DNA of 64,000 nt from Burkholderiales bacterium. GTDB taxonomy: Bacteria; Pseudomonadota; Gammaproteobacteria; Burkholderiales; Burkholderiaceae_E. Positions 10,211 to 19,430 of this stretch are shown here, piece by piece. The notes beneath the pieces were generated by a model. The model was not told the origin of the DNA, did not search any database, and worked only from the letters and a program-made list of their open reading frames with translations. Location: assembly GCA_026399875.1 (NCBI GenBank), contig JAPLQF010000020.1, forward strand, positions 55,398 to 119,397, written 5' to 3'. The position numbers and the translations under genes are program-made. Positions within the stretch are counted from its first letter, which is position 1; each line of letters opens with the position of its first letter.

Positions 10211-10918
10211 TTATGCCGAGACGAATCGATAGAGATTGCGGATCATCGCAGCAGTGACACCCCAGATGAAATGTTCATCGCCATCCGGGCCGGTCCAGGG
10301 CATCGCGAAAAAGCTGCGTTCACCGCCATCGGGCCAGCGATAGAGGCGAAGCTGATGATTGGCCGGATCCATCAGAAAGGCCAGCGGCACTTCGAAAGCC
10401 TGGGCGACCTCGTTATCGTCGAGCTTGAGGGTATGAGCGGCCTCGACCAGCCCGACCACTGGCGTGACCACGAAACCGCTGCCGGTCAGGTATTGCGGCA
10501 TGGCACCGAGCACCTCAATGTGCGAGCGATGCAGCCCGATCTCTTCTTCGGTCTCACGCAAAGCGGTGGCAACCGGCGAGGCATCGCTCGGCTCGGTGCG
10601 CCCGCCTGGAAAGGCTACCTGCCCGGCGTGCGAAGTCAGGTGGGCGGTGCGTTCGGTCAGCAGGACAGACAGGCCGGCAGATCGGCACACCAGCGGCACC
10701 AGCACGGCAGCCGGCCGGGGCAGGTCCGGGGAGGCCCGATAGCGATCATCGATCACCTCGGGCGTCCAGTCGGGAGGCTGATGAAAACGCCGACGAATCG
10801 CGTCCGGGCTCAACCTGGCAAGATCAACCGCAGGCAGTCGCGGCGCGCGGCCATCGACCGGCGCCAAGCGAGGGTCGGTAATGGACCGACGCTGCGTCGA
10901 CCGGTCGGACCCGCTCAA
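10211..10918 (-). CDS. NUDIX CoA pyrophosphatase (NudL-like)
   Basis: Hydrolyses CoA and related nucleotide diphosphates in the family. The 235 residues show the CoA-pyrophosphatase signature LLTERTAHLTSHAGQVAFPGG running into the Nudix box, in which GG is followed by ALRETEEEIGL (metal-binding glutamates). The reading frame opens with TTG at 10918, 24 nt after the rplS stop; the N-terminal 35 residues are low in conservation, so the start is uncertain. Co-directional with rplS and the CobD-like gene. Confidence 0.88.
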   Translation of the reverse strand: MSGSDRSTQRRSITDPRLAPVDGRAPRLPAVDLARLSPDAIRRRFHQPPDWTPEVIDDRYRASPDLPRPAAVLVPLVCRSAGLSVLLTERTAHLTSHAGQVAFPGGRTEPSDASPVATALRETEEEIGLHRSHIEVLGAMPQYLTGSGFVVTPVVGLVEAAHTLKLDDNEVAQAFEVPLAFLMDPANHQLRLYRWPDGGERSFFAMPWTGPDGDEHFIWGVTAAMIRNLYRFVSA

Positions 10919-10942
10919 AGCGCTGACCGTCCGGCAGGCGAA

Positions 10943-11329
10943 TTACTTCGCGGCCGGAGCAGCGGCCGCAGCACGCGTCGGCAGCTTTTCCTTGATTCGG
11001 GCCGATTTGCCCGAACGCTCGCGCAGGTAATAAAGCTTGGCGCGACGCACGTCGCCACGACGCTTGACGTCGATTGAGGCGATCAGCGGCGAATAAGTCT
11101 GGAAGGTCCGCTCAACGCCCTCACCCGACGAGATCTTGCGCACGATGAATGATGAGTTCAGACCGCGGTTGCGCTTGGCGATCACGACGCCCTCATACGC
11201 CTGCACCCGCTTGCGCGTGCCCTCGACGACATTCACGTTGACCACCACGGTATCGCCCGGGGCGAAAACCGGGATGGTGCGCCCGAGGCGGGCAATCTCT
11301 TCCTGTTCGAGCTGCTTGATCAGATCCAT
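10943..11329 (-). CDS. rplS: 50S ribosomal protein L19
   Basis: Large-subunit protein at the 30S-50S interface; last gene of the classical rpsP-rimM-trmD-rplS operon. The product starts [16 protein letters not shown] and is 128 residues; a longer frame to 11467 is rejected because GGAG lies 7 nt before this ATG. Family segments [20 protein letters not shown] and [15 protein letters not shown] are present. An alanine/lysine-rich tail extends the C-terminus. It is separated from trmD by 149 bp holding two hairpins, which is unusually wide for this operon. Confidence 0.97.
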   Translation of the reverse strand: MDLIKQLEQEEIARLGRTIPVFAPGDTVVVNVNVVEGTRKRVQAYEGVVIAKRNRGLNSSFIVRKISSGEGVERTFQTYSPLIASIDVKRRGDVRRAKLYYLRERSGKSARIKEKLPTRAAAAAPAAK

Positions 11330-11378
11330 GGGATCACTCCGTAGCCATCGTTCACCGGTGTCTTGGACGCAGGCCGCG

Positions 11379-11397
11379 AAAAATGCCGTGGGGCATT
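11379..11397 (-). terminator. Terminator-like hairpin between trmD and rplS
   Basis: Read on the minus strand, AATGCC - CCAC - GGCATT forms a 6-bp stem directly followed by TTT, giving a run of five T including the stem end. It lies 50 bp before the rplS start. A second 5-bp hairpin (CTGCC/GGCAG) sits at 11451-11464 close to the trmD stop. Together they could attenuate read-through into rplS. Confidence 0.4.
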
Positions 11398-11478
11398 GAT
11401 CATCGGGCCCGAAATTGTGGTCCGGCCAGAGGATGGATGTTTGTCGACAACTGCCCGCAGGCAGCAAAGCCCATCAGT

Positions 11479-12228
11479 TTAACTCAACTGCCGCAGAAAT
11501 GCTTCATCGGCATCGGACAGGCGGCCAGCGCGCCGGGCCTGTTCGATCAGATCGGGGCGTCGCTGCGCGGTCACCCGCAACGACGCCTCCCGCCGCCAGC
11601 GGGCGATTCGCGCATGGTGACCCGACATCAGCACCTCGGGCACCGGCACCCCGCCAAAAACCTCAGGGCGGGTAAAGTGAGGCCCCTCGAGCAGACCGTC
11701 CGAAAACGAGTCCTGCTGCGCAGACACCGAATCGGTCATGACCCCCGGCAGCAGTCGCACGACCGCGTCGATCAGCGTCAGCGCCGGTAACTCGCCGCCT
11801 GACACAATGAAATCGCCAATCGATATCTCTTCATCGACCTCGGCATCGAGCAGGCGCTGATCGATCGCCTCATAGCGACCGCATAACAGCGCAATGGCGG
11901 GCAGCACGGAGAGTTCTGCCACCTTGACTTGCGTCAGCGGAGCACCGGTTGGCGAGAGATGAATGACTCGGGCCCGCGGCAAGCCATCGGTGGCGCGACG
12001 GCCATGCAGTGCCGCCAGACAAGCCGCAAGCGGCTCAGCCATCATCACCATGCCTGGCCCACCACCGAAAGGCCGATCGTCGACCCGCCGATACGCATCG
12101 GTCGCCTGATCGCGGGGATTCCAGCAGCGCAGGCGCCAGATACCGCGCTCGATGGCACGCCCGGTCACGCCGAAGCGCGCGGCGGGTTCGACCATCTCCG
12201 GAAAAAGCGTGACAAGCTCGATATCCAT
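11479..12228 (-). CDS. trmD: tRNA (guanine-37-N1)-methyltransferase TrmD
   Basis: SAM-dependent SPOUT enzyme that makes m1G37 in tRNAs to prevent +1 frameshifting. The product from MDIELVTLFPEM is 249 residues, the normal length; the longer upstream frame overlaps rimM and is rejected. The trefoil-knot SAM site is visible in HLSPTGAPLTQ, LLCGRYEAIDQR and EISIGDFIVSGGELPAL, with the catalytic region near VFGGVPVPEVLMSGHH. It starts 16 bp after the rimM stop. Confidence 0.97.
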   Translation of the reverse strand: MDIELVTLFPEMVEPAARFGVTGRAIERGIWRLRCWNPRDQATDAYRRVDDRPFGGGPGMVMMAEPLAACLAALHGRRATDGLPRARVIHLSPTGAPLTQVKVAELSVLPAIALLCGRYEAIDQRLLDAEVDEEISIGDFIVSGGELPALTLIDAVVRLLPGVMTDSVSAQQDSFSDGLLEGPHFTRPEVFGGVPVPEVLMSGHHARIARWRREASLRVTAQRRPDLIEQARRAGRLSDADEAFLRQLS

Positions 12229-12244
12229 CGGCTGCCTTGCGGAC

Positions 12245-12787
12245 TCAGCGCGACCAGTCGGCCTGCCAGTCGACCACGATCCGACCCTCGTCCGGCACGA
12301 CCTCGACCAGATAGGCATCGACATAGGGAATCAGCAGTCCGGCATCGGTTTCGATGATCGGATGCGCACCATGATCATCGATGGCGCTGACGCGACCGAG
12401 AGACTCGCCTGCCGGATTCGATATCTCGCAGCCGATCAGGTCGACCCAGTAGAACTGGCCCTGCGGAAGTTTTGGAAAATCGCAGCGCCGCACGCCGACC
12501 TCGGCGCCCCTCAGGGCGAGTGCCGCATCGCGATCGTCGCAGTCGGGAAACTTGGCCACGACGCCGGCGCTGTGTCGACGCGCGCGAAGGACATCGACCC
12601 ATCGATCGATCGCAGTGACCGCCGGGCCGCCGGAACGGATCAGATGCCAGCTCGGCGCTTTGACCAGAGCGGTCTCACCGGCCCCGGCAAAGGGTTCGAC
12701 TTTCACCCAGCCGCCGACGCCCCAGGCACCGATGACCCGGCCCAAGGCAATCGTTCGCAGCGGATCGGAAGCCACCAATCGATTCAC
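12245..12787 (-). CDS. rimM: Ribosome maturation factor RimM
   Basis: Assists 30S head assembly by binding protein S19. The 180-residue product has the N-terminal barrel with ALGRVIGAWGVGGWVKVEPF and the C-terminal PRC barrel with FYWVDLIGCEI, GRVSAIDDHGAHPII and LIPYVDAYLVEV. Length and position between rpsP and trmD are typical. Confidence 0.95.
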   Translation of the reverse strand: MNRLVASDPLRTIALGRVIGAWGVGGWVKVEPFAGAGETALVKAPSWHLIRSGGPAVTAIDRWVDVLRARRHSAGVVAKFPDCDDRDAALALRGAEVGVRRCDFPKLPQGQFYWVDLIGCEISNPAGESLGRVSAIDDHGAHPIIETDAGLLIPYVDAYLVEVVPDEGRIVVDWQADWSR

Positions 12788-12837
12788 CCGACCGGAAGCG
12801 TGCGATTCAGAAAGCGGCTGCGATCCGGGAAGATCGG

Positions 12838-13107
12838 TCAGACAGTTGCCGCAGCAGCTTTCTGCTTGTCGGCGAAATCGCGGATCAGACGCTGGACGGT
12901 CGGCGAGACCTGCGCGCCATGGCTGACCCAGTATTCGATCCGGTCGAGCGACAGGCGAAGACCGCCCTCGCCTTCGGCTGCGATCGGGTTGTAAAAACCC
13001 AAGCGCTCGATAAAGCGGCCATCGCGCCGGTTACGGCTGTCGGTCGCGATCACATTAAAGAAGGGCCGGGCTTTTGCGCCACCCCGCGCCAGACGAAGAA
13101 CGACCAT
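12838..13107 (-). CDS. rpsP: 30S ribosomal protein S16
   Basis: Small-subunit assembly protein; first gene of the rpsP-rimM-trmD-rplS operon. The 89-residue sequence begins [19 protein letters not shown] and carries [10 protein letters not shown] and the [14 protein letters not shown] segment. An AAGGA ribosome-binding site precedes the ATG, and a perfect -10 hexamer lies 36 bp upstream. A 50-bp gap separates it from rimM. Confidence 0.97.
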   Translation of the reverse strand: MVVLRLARGGAKARPFFNVIATDSRNRRDGRFIERLGFYNPIAAEGEGGLRLSLDRIEYWVSHGAQVSPTVQRLIRDFADKQKAAAATV

Positions 13108-13142
13108 AGGAAATCCTTGCAGTTTTGCGTAAAAAGCCTTCG

Positions 13143-13148
13143 ATTATA
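13143..13148 (-). promoter_or_regulatory. Perfect -10 box (TATAAT) for the rpsP operon
   Basis: On the minus strand TATAAT lies at 13148-13143, 36 bp before the rpsP ATG and followed by a T-rich stretch (GCTTTTTACGC). No good -35 hexamer at 16-18 bp spacing was found. Given the strong housekeeping operon downstream, a sigma70 start near 13136 is likely. Confidence 0.5.
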
Positions 13149-13186
13149 TCCGCTTTCGGCAGATTTGGGCCGCCGATTTGGGCGAG

Positions 13187-13837
13187 CTAACGCGAAAGTC
13201 CGCCCGGGCGATAGGGCAAGCCGAACGGCACGGCACTGCCCACTGTCACGCGATCTGCCGGCGCATAACTGAAACCGGGCACGAACTGCGGCTGAACCAT
13301 GGGGGCCAGCGGTCTGCCATGGACGTAATAAACCGGTCTCGGCAGCAGTTCCAGATCATAAGGAGACACCCTGACAGGCGGGTTGACCGGCTGAACGCGG
13401 CGTGCCGCGGCGGCGGCGGCAATCAGTTGAGCGTCACGCTGCCGGTTGCGTCTGTCGAAGTCCTCGGCCTGTTTGCGCCAGTAATCGCGCTCGGCCTGCG
13501 CCCGCTTCAGCGCATCGGCTGCATCCGGCACCAGATAGGTCGACTGGCCGACACTGGTCGCATCGGCGGGCGACGGCCGGTCGCTGAATTCGACCGAGCC
13601 GTCTTGAAGGGTCGTGCGATAGACGGTGATCGCGGAGCTGTTGGCAGGAGGTCCGGCGGTCGGTGGCCGGACGGCCGGTGCAGGCTGGCCGGATGACGGA
13701 AGGCCGGATGACGCAGCCCAGCCCGGGGTCGGCCAGAGCGAGCTGGCAAACAGGGCGATCAACCCGACCATGACCGCGGCCAATCGCCACCCCGACGACT
13801 TCGAAAAGCCCGATACCATCAATGAATCGGCAGACAT
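13187..13837 (-). CDS. Exported DUF4124-like protein of unknown function
   Basis: A 216-residue product. The start at 13837 (MSADSLMVSGF) is chosen because AGAGGAG lies just upstream; the frame continues to 14086 but overlaps the next gene. A basic stretch and the hydrophobic segment LAAVMVGLIALFASSLW followed by GWAAS form a signal peptide (about residues 15-43). Residues 70-110 (TVYRTTLQDGSVEFSDRP) match the DUF4124 pattern, a small beta domain of envelope proteins. A short coiled stretch and an alanine-rich run follow, then a Pro/Tyr-rich tail (YYVHGRPLAPMV). No function can be assigned. Confidence 0.7.
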   Translation of the reverse strand: MSADSLMVSGFSKSSGWRLAAVMVGLIALFASSLWPTPGWAASSGLPSSGQPAPAVRPPTAGPPANSSAITVYRTTLQDGSVEFSDRPSPADATSVGQSTYLVPDAADALKRAQAERDYWRKQAEDFDRRNRQRDAQLIAAAAAARRVQPVNPPVRVSPYDLELLPRPVYYVHGRPLAPMVQPQFVPGFSYAPADRVTVGSAVPFGLPYRPGGLSR

Positions 13838-13890
13838 TGGTCGACTCCTCTGTCTCTCATGCTTCGTTGCGTCGGCTCGAAGGACTCGAC

Positions 13891-15717
13891 CTAGAACATC
13901 GCCTCTTCGAGCGCGAGTGTTCCGGCAGCCCCCGCCACGATCGCGGCGCAATAGCCACCCGACCGGGACAGGACATGGTCGGCATAAAAGCGTGCCGTGC
14001 CGATCTTGGCCTTGAGAAAGGCGGTATCGGCATCGGCGCTGGCCAGCAGCCGCTGCGCTGCCAGCGCGGCCCGTGCCATCTGCCATCCGGCCAGCACCGT
14101 GCCGCTGAGCATGAGGTAGGGCACGCTGCCGGCATAGACCGCACGGGCGTCGGCCTTGCCCTGAGCCACCAGATGATCGATGGCATCCGACAGCGCCTGA
14201 GCGCCCTCGGTCAGTCGCGCGGCAATCGCCTGCAGATCGCCACCGTCGGCGGGCATCTCGGCAAGCGTCTGCCGCACCCGTGCCAGCACCGCCCGCGCGG
14301 TTTGGCCGCCGTCTCGCACGGTCTTGCGTCCGATCAGGTCGTTGGCCTGGATCGCGGTGGTGCCTTCGTAAATGGTGAGGATGCGGGCATCGCGGTAGTA
14401 CTGGGCCGCACCGGTTTCCTCGATAAAGCCCATGCCGCCGTGCACCTGCACACCGAGCGAAGTGACCTCCAGGCTCATCTCGGTCGAGAAGCCTTTGACG
14501 ATCGGCACCAGGAACTCATAGAAGGTCGCATTCGCCTTGGCGGTCGCCGGATCGGGCGAGGCGTGCGCGGCGTCATAGGCTGCCGCAGCCACATAGGCCA
14601 ACGAACGCGCGCCTTCGGTCAGGGCACGCATGGTCATCAGCATGCGACGCACATCCGGATGCTGAATGATCGCAACCGGCCCGGATGAGCCTTCGACGGC
14701 ACGGCTCTGAACACGGTCGCGGGCATAACTCACCGCCTTCTGATAGGAACGCTCGGCAATCGCCACGCCCTGCATGCCCACCGCAAAGCGCGCGGCGTTC
14801 ATCATGACGAACATGTATTCGAGGCCGCGATTTTCCTCACCGACCAGCCAGCCCAGGGCACCGGCCGCAGGCGTCTGACCGGCAGCAGCAGACACCGGAA
14901 ACTTGCCGTCGCCATAGAGCAGCACAGCGGTCGGACTCGCCTTGATGCCAAGCTTGTGTTCGACCGAGGTGCAGAACACATCGTTGCGGGCACCGAGCTT
15001 GCCCTGCGCATCGATCAGGAACTTGGGCACGATGAACAGCGAGATGCCCTTGACCCCCTCGGGCGAGCCCGGCGTGCGGGCCAGCACCAGATGGACGATG
15101 TTCTCGGCCATGTCGTGCTCGCCGAAGGTGATGTAGATCTTCTGGCCGAAGATGCGAAACGAACCGTCTGCCTGCGGCTCGGCCCGCGAACGCACCAGCG
15201 ACAGGTCGGAGCCGGCCTGCGGCTCGGTCAGGTTCATGGTGCCGGTCCATTCGCCACTGATCATTCGCGGAATGAAGCCCTGCTGCTGCGCCGGGGTGCC
15301 GGCGGTGAGCAAGGCTTCAATCGCACCATCGGTCAGCAGCGGACACAGCGCAAAAGACAGGTTGGCGCTGTTGAGCATTTCACCGCAGGCGGTCGCCACC
15401 AGCTTGGGCAGACCCTGGCCGCCAAAGGCTTCGGGATGCTGCACGCCCTGCCATCCGGCCTCGCCGAAAGCACGAAACGCTTCGCGAAAACCCGGAGTGG
15501 TGGTCACCACGCCATCGGCCACCGTGGCCGGCTTCAGGTCGCCCGCCCAGTTGAGCGGCGCCAGCACCTCGCCATTGAAACGGGCGGCCTCTTCGAGCAC
15601 CGCCTCGACGGTGTCGTCGGTGGCGTCCGAAAAGCCGGGCAACTGGCGCACCTGCGCCAGACCCGCGAGTTCACGGATCGTGAACATCATGTCCTTGACC
15701 GGTGCCTGATAACTCAT
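13891..15717 (-). CDS. Large acyl-CoA dehydrogenase (DmdC-like, 608 residues)
   Basis: FAD-dependent alpha,beta-dehydrogenase of acyl-CoA thioesters of the 600-residue class that includes 3-methylmercaptopropionyl-CoA dehydrogenase. N-terminal helical domain, then the FAD/substrate motif MNLTEPQAGSDLSLVRSRA, and the helical C-terminal half with GGMGFIEETGAAQYYRDARI and IYEGTTAIQANDLIGRK, whose Glu is the expected catalytic base. An additional C-terminal domain (residues 480-608) is characteristic of the class. The ATG at 15717 matches the family start MSYQAPVKDMMFTIREL. It lies 49 bp after etfA on the same strand, so EtfAB is its likely electron acceptor. Substrate unknown. Confidence 0.9.
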   Translation of the reverse strand: MSYQAPVKDMMFTIRELAGLAQVRQLPGFSDATDDTVEAVLEEAARFNGEVLAPLNWAGDLKPATVADGVVTTTPGFREAFRAFGEAGWQGVQHPEAFGGQGLPKLVATACGEMLNSANLSFALCPLLTDGAIEALLTAGTPAQQQGFIPRMISGEWTGTMNLTEPQAGSDLSLVRSRAEPQADGSFRIFGQKIYITFGEHDMAENIVHLVLARTPGSPEGVKGISLFIVPKFLIDAQGKLGARNDVFCTSVEHKLGIKASPTAVLLYGDGKFPVSAAAGQTPAAGALGWLVGEENRGLEYMFVMMNAARFAVGMQGVAIAERSYQKAVSYARDRVQSRAVEGSSGPVAIIQHPDVRRMLMTMRALTEGARSLAYVAAAAYDAAHASPDPATAKANATFYEFLVPIVKGFSTEMSLEVTSLGVQVHGGMGFIEETGAAQYYRDARILTIYEGTTAIQANDLIGRKTVRDGGQTARAVLARVRQTLAEMPADGGDLQAIAARLTEGAQALSDAIDHLVAQGKADARAVYAGSVPYLMLSGTVLAGWQMARAALAAQRLLASADADTAFLKAKIGTARFYADHVLSRSGGYCAAIVAGAAGTLALEEAMF

Positions 15718-15766
15718 GACGCGCGCCTTCTGTTCAATGGAGTGTCTGTGCAGTGACCGGAGCAGA

Positions 15767-16696
15767 TCAGATCTTGCCGGCCAGTTCGGGGACCGCATCG
15801 AAGAGATCACCGACCAGGCCATAGTCGGCCACGCCGAAGATCGGTGCCTCGGCATCCTTGTTGATCGCCACGATCACCTTGGAGTCCTTCATGCCTGCCA
15901 GATGCTGGATCGCGCCACTGATGCCGACGGCGACATAGAGCTGGGGCGCGACAATTTTGCCGGTCTGTCCGACCTGCCAGTCGTTGGGCGCATAACCGGC
16001 ATCGACCGCTGCACGCGAGGCACCCATGGCCGCACCCAGCTTGTCGGCCAGGGGCTCGAGGACCTTGAAGTTTTCGGCGCTGCCCATGCCGCGCCCGCCC
16101 GACACGACGATCTTGGCGCCAGCCAGCTCGGGGCGCTCGCTCTTGGCGACTTCGCGCTTGATGAAGGTCGAGATGCCGGGGTCGGCCACCGCTGCGACTG
16201 ACTCAACCGTCGCCGACCCGCCGGTCGTGGCCGCCGGATCGAAAGCGGTGGTGCGCACCGTCATGACCTTGACCGGATCGGCCGACTGCACGGTGGCAAT
16301 TGCGTTGCCGGCATAGATCGGGCGCTGGAAGGTGTCTGGCGACTCGACCATCGTGACGTCGGAAATCTGCGCGACATCGAGGCGGGCAGCCACGCGCGGC
16401 GTCACGTTCTTGCCGAAGGCAGTCGCCGGGGCAAGGATGTGGGTATAGCCGCCGGCCACCGCGAGCACCTGCTCGGCCAGCGCTTCGGCAAGCTGCTCAG
16501 TCAGGTGGGGCGCATCGACCAGCAGCACCTTCGAGACACCGGCAATCGCTGCCGCCGCAGCACCGGCCGCAGCGCAACCGCCGCCCGCCACCAGAACGGT
16601 GACATCGGCGCTGCACTTGAGGGCCGCGGTGACCGCATTGAGCGTGCCGCCACGGATCGCGTGGTTGTCGTGTTCAGCAATAACGAGAGCAGCCAT
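15767..16696 (-). CDS. etfA: Electron transfer flavoprotein alpha subunit
   Basis: FAD-binding subunit of the ETF heterodimer that takes electrons from acyl-CoA dehydrogenases and passes them to ETF-ubiquinone oxidoreductase. The 309 residues begin [11 protein letters not shown]; the C-terminal FAD domain shows [13 protein letters not shown], then [19 protein letters not shown] and [16 protein letters not shown]. It starts one base after the etfB stop, so the pair is co-translated. Confidence 0.97.
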   Translation of the reverse strand: MAALVIAEHDNHAIRGGTLNAVTAALKCSADVTVLVAGGGCAAAGAAAAAIAGVSKVLLVDAPHLTEQLAEALAEQVLAVAGGYTHILAPATAFGKNVTPRVAARLDVAQISDVTMVESPDTFQRPIYAGNAIATVQSADPVKVMTVRTTAFDPAATTGGSATVESVAAVADPGISTFIKREVAKSERPELAGAKIVVSGGRGMGSAENFKVLEPLADKLGAAMGASRAAVDAGYAPNDWQVGQTGKIVAPQLYVAVGISGAIQHLAGMKDSKVIVAINKDAEAPIFGVADYGLVGDLFDAVPELAGKI

Positions 16697-16697
16697 G

Positions 16698-17453
16698 TCA
16701 GATCACCTTTGCATCGTTCTTGAGTTTATCGACCAGTGCCGCGACATCGGGCACCTTGATACCGGCCTTGCGACCGGCGGGTTCAGAGACCTTGAGGGTC
16801 TTCAGATGCGGCTTGATGTCAACGCCGAGATCGGCGGGCTTGAGGACATCGAGCGGCTTTTTCTTGGCCTTCATGATATTGGGCAGCGTCACGTAGCGCG
16901 GCTCATTCAGGCGCAGGTCGGTGGTGACCACTGCCGGCATGCGGATCGAGAGGGTCTCGAGCCCGCCGTCGACCTCACGGGTCACGACCAGGCGACCATC
17001 TGCCAGCTCGACTTTCGAGGCAAAGGTGGCCTGCGGCATGCCGGTCAGCGCTGCCAGCATCTGGCCGGTCTGGTTGGCGTCGTCATCAATTGCCTGTTTG
17101 CCGAGAATGCACAGACCGGGCTGCTCACGCTCGACCACCGCCTTGAGCAGCTTTGCCACCGCCAGCGGCTGCAGGTCGTCGTCGGCACCGACTTCGACCA
17201 GGATCGCGCGATCGGCGCCAATCGCCATCGCAGTGCGAAGGGTCTCCTGGCAGGCCGCGACACCGCAGCTCACTGCGATCACCTCGGTGGCCAGCCCCTT
17301 TTCGCGCAGGCGGATCGCCTCTTCGACCGCGATTTCGTCGAAGGGATTCATCGACATCTTGACGTTGGCAATATCGACCCCGGTGCCGTCGCTCTTGACG
17401 CGCACTTTGACGTTGTAGTCGACCACTCGCTTGACTGGCACGAGAATTTTCAT
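16698..17453 (-). CDS. etfB: Electron transfer flavoprotein beta subunit
   Basis: AMP-binding subunit of ETF. The 251-residue product begins [19 protein letters not shown] (start 17453; the frame runs on to 17552 without family similarity). Motifs [20 protein letters not shown] and [17 protein letters not shown] are present. First gene of the etfB-etfA-dehydrogenase unit, preceded by a good sigma70-like promoter overlapped by an inverted repeat. Confidence 0.97.
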   Translation of the reverse strand: MKILVPVKRVVDYNVKVRVKSDGTGVDIANVKMSMNPFDEIAVEEAIRLREKGLATEVIAVSCGVAACQETLRTAMAIGADRAILVEVGADDDLQPLAVAKLLKAVVEREQPGLCILGKQAIDDDANQTGQMLAALTGMPQATFASKVELADGRLVVTREVDGGLETLSIRMPAVVTTDLRLNEPRYVTLPNIMKAKKKPLDVLKPADLGVDIKPHLKTLKVSEPAGRKAGIKVPDVAALVDKLKNDAKVI

Positions 17454-17514
17454 GAAAGACCTGATGGAGTGAAAAAGAGTGTGGAAGAAGGTCTGAATCA
17501 GACGGCAACCCGCG

Positions 17515-17543
17515 ATTATAGGCAGTCTGACCGCTGCGGTCAG
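17515..17543 (-). promoter_or_regulatory. etfB promoter with an overlapping inverted-repeat operator candidate
   Basis: On the minus strand CTGACC (17543-17538), a 17-bp spacer and perfect TATAAT (17520-17515) form a sigma70-like promoter 62 bp before the etfB ATG. A perfect 7-bp inverted repeat CTGACCG-CTG-CGGTCAG spans 17527-17543, covering the -35 box and half of the spacer, the place where a dimeric repressor would block polymerase. It does not match the LiuR or PsrA boxes I know. Confidence 0.55.
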
Positions 17544-17626
17544 CCCGCGCACGCGTTCGGCCGAAAGAGAAGTCCGCGATCACGTGACAAACAGGTCGCG
17601 ACGCTTCGCGCCGGCGCAGCCCGGAC

Positions 17627-18460
17627 TCAGTCGTCGAGCAGCGCCAGGATCGCAGTTTCGCAGGCGGCCGCCCCTTCGTACTGCACCCAGTGGCCGGCGC
17701 CGGGGATCCCGATCAGACGGGCCTCGGGGCGGCGCTCGCGGATCACCGACTCGACCAGTGCCAGGTTACCGTCGCAGGTGGCATCGAACTCGCCATAAAT
17801 CGCATCGAGGCGGGTGACATCGAGCGCATCGAGCAGATCGAGGAGCCGGGTGCTGAAGGCGAGCCTGCGACCGTTGTAACGGGCACGCTCGACATTGCGC
17901 GCATGCAGCGCCAGCGCTGCATCATCGGGCTCGGGGCTGGCCAGCATCAGGATGTGAAGATTGGTCCGATGCAGTGCCATGCGTTGTACCGGATCGGTGG
18001 CTTTGCGCCAGACCTGCAGGGGCGGATGGTTGCGCGGCACGCCAAGCGAGGCCGCGCCGACCAGGATGAGCCGCCCGACCCGACCCGGCCGCTCATGCGC
18101 AATCAGGGTGCCGACCATCGCTCCGAAGGAGAATCCGGCGATGTCGATCCGCTTCGAAAACAGCTGATCGAGACCGTCGGCAGTGATCTGCGCGATCTCG
18201 TCGACCTGCCCGGGAGCCGGCACATCGCCGGAGTCGCCGAAGGAAGGAAAGTCGGGGCACCAGATCTCGCGATGCTGCGACAGCGATTCGATATTGGCCG
18301 CCCAGTGCTCCCAGCTGCCGCCACCACCGTGAAACAGCGCGAGCGGTTTACCCTGACCCCAGCGACGCCAGACCATCTGCCCGTCGCCGCAGGGCGTGTG
18401 TTCGATTCGAGCCGATTCGCGCAGCGAATCGACTGCGGCCGCGAGATCGCTGTGAGGCAT
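17627..18460 (-). CDS. Alpha/beta-fold hydrolase
   Basis: A 277-residue hydrolase of the MenH/C-C hydrolase type. The oxyanion segment ALFHGGGGSWEHW is followed by the nucleophile elbow GFSFGAMV (Ser), the acid in YGEFDATCDG and the histidine in GAGHWVQYEG, so the Ser-Asp-His triad is complete. The start at 18460 (MPHSDLAAAVD) is five bases after the SDR stop; the frame continuing to 18973 is only the shadow of the SDR. Its position with an SDR and acyl-CoA enzymes suggests cleavage of an ester, lactone or 1,3-diketone in the same pathway; the substrate is unknown. Confidence 0.85.
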   Translation of the reverse strand: MPHSDLAAAVDSLRESARIEHTPCGDGQMVWRRWGQGKPLALFHGGGGSWEHWAANIESLSQHREIWCPDFPSFGDSGDVPAPGQVDEIAQITADGLDQLFSKRIDIAGFSFGAMVGTLIAHERPGRVGRLILVGAASLGVPRNHPPLQVWRKATDPVQRMALHRTNLHILMLASPEPDDAALALHARNVERARYNGRRLAFSTRLLDLLDALDVTRLDAIYGEFDATCDGNLALVESVIRERRPEARLIGIPGAGHWVQYEGAAACETAILALLDD

Positions 18461-18465
18461 CGCGC

Positions 18466-19290
18466 TCAGAGGCCGCCGTTGACGACCAGTGTCTGGCCGC
18501 TGACATAGTCGCTGTCGGGGCTGCAAAAGAGGTAGACCGAGCCGGCAGCCTCTTCGGGCGTACCACCGCGACCAAGCGGAATCATCTGCGACATCGCCGC
18601 GATCCGACCGGCCTGCACGCCGATCTTGACTTCGCGACCCTGCATCTCGATCGTCCCGGCCTCGCCTTCCTGCAAGGGCTTGGTCAGGCGGGTCTGGATG
18701 TAGCCGAAGGCCACTGAATTGACGGTCACGTGATAGCGGCCCCATTCCTTGGCCAGCGTGCGGCTCAGCCCGGTGATGCCGGCCTTGGCGGCCGAGTAAT
18801 TCGACTGTCCGGCATTGCCGTTGACACCTGAGGTCGAGGAAATATTGACCACCTTGCGAACGATGCGCTGGCCGGCTGCGGTCTCGCGCTCGACCGCCGG
18901 CTTCAGATGCGAGAAAAACGCACGCAGGATTCGGAACGGCGCCTTGAGATGGACATCGAGAATTGCATCCCATTGCTCGTCGGTCATCTTCTGGATGACG
19001 CTGTCCCAGGTATAGCCGGCATTGTTCACCACGATGTGGGCATCGCCGAAGGTCTCGACCGCGGTTTTCACGATGCGCTCGCCGAAGTCGACCGCGGCGA
19101 CGTCACCATTGCAGGCGACCGCCTCACTGCCTGCTTCGCGGATCAGGGCGATGGTCTCGAGTGCCGGTGCCTCATCGATATCGTTGACCACGATCTTTGC
19201 GCCGGCCCGCGCCAGTCTGAGCGCGATCTGCTGACCGATGCCGCGACCCGATCCGGTGACGATGGCCACGCGGCCGTCGAGTTGTCCCAT
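18466..19290 (-). CDS. Short-chain dehydrogenase/reductase (FabG-like)
   Basis: NAD(P)-dependent oxidoreductase of 274 residues. Cofactor motif TGSGRGIG near the N-terminus, NNAG, catalytic Ser in NISSTSG and YSAAK. After the first beta strands the acidic NDIDE at the cofactor pocket leans towards NAD rather than NADP. An insertion of about 20 residues (QEGEAGTIEMQGREVKIGV) before the C-terminus is longer than in classical FabG. It probably oxidises a hydroxyacyl-CoA or ring alcohol in the local catabolic pathway. Divergent from the acyl-CoA dehydrogenase at 19431, with 140 bp between that hold a small TGGTC/GACCA repeat at 19328-19341. Confidence 0.87.
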   Translation of the reverse strand: MGQLDGRVAIVTGSGRGIGQQIALRLARAGAKIVVNDIDEAPALETIALIREAGSEAVACNGDVAAVDFGERIVKTAVETFGDAHIVVNNAGYTWDSVIQKMTDEQWDAILDVHLKAPFRILRAFFSHLKPAVERETAAGQRIVRKVVNISSTSGVNGNAGQSNYSAAKAGITGLSRTLAKEWGRYHVTVNSVAFGYIQTRLTKPLQEGEAGTIEMQGREVKIGVQAGRIAAMSQMIPLGRGGTPEEAAGSVYLFCSPDSDYVSGQTLVVNGGL

Positions 19291-19430
19291 GCGAAGCTCC
19301 TGTCGGGAAAATCAGATGAATTGAAAGTGGTCGAAGGACCAACACTGTGCGACCATTCTAAGGCAAGAACGACATTCGCCAGGCCGAACGGCAACCCGAC
19401 ATCCCCTGCAACAGACTCGAGCGAGACACC

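Noticed and set aside
17627..18973. 448-codon version of the alpha/beta hydrolase
   Set aside because: The extra N-terminal part is the shadow of the SDR gene and lacks hydrolase similarity.
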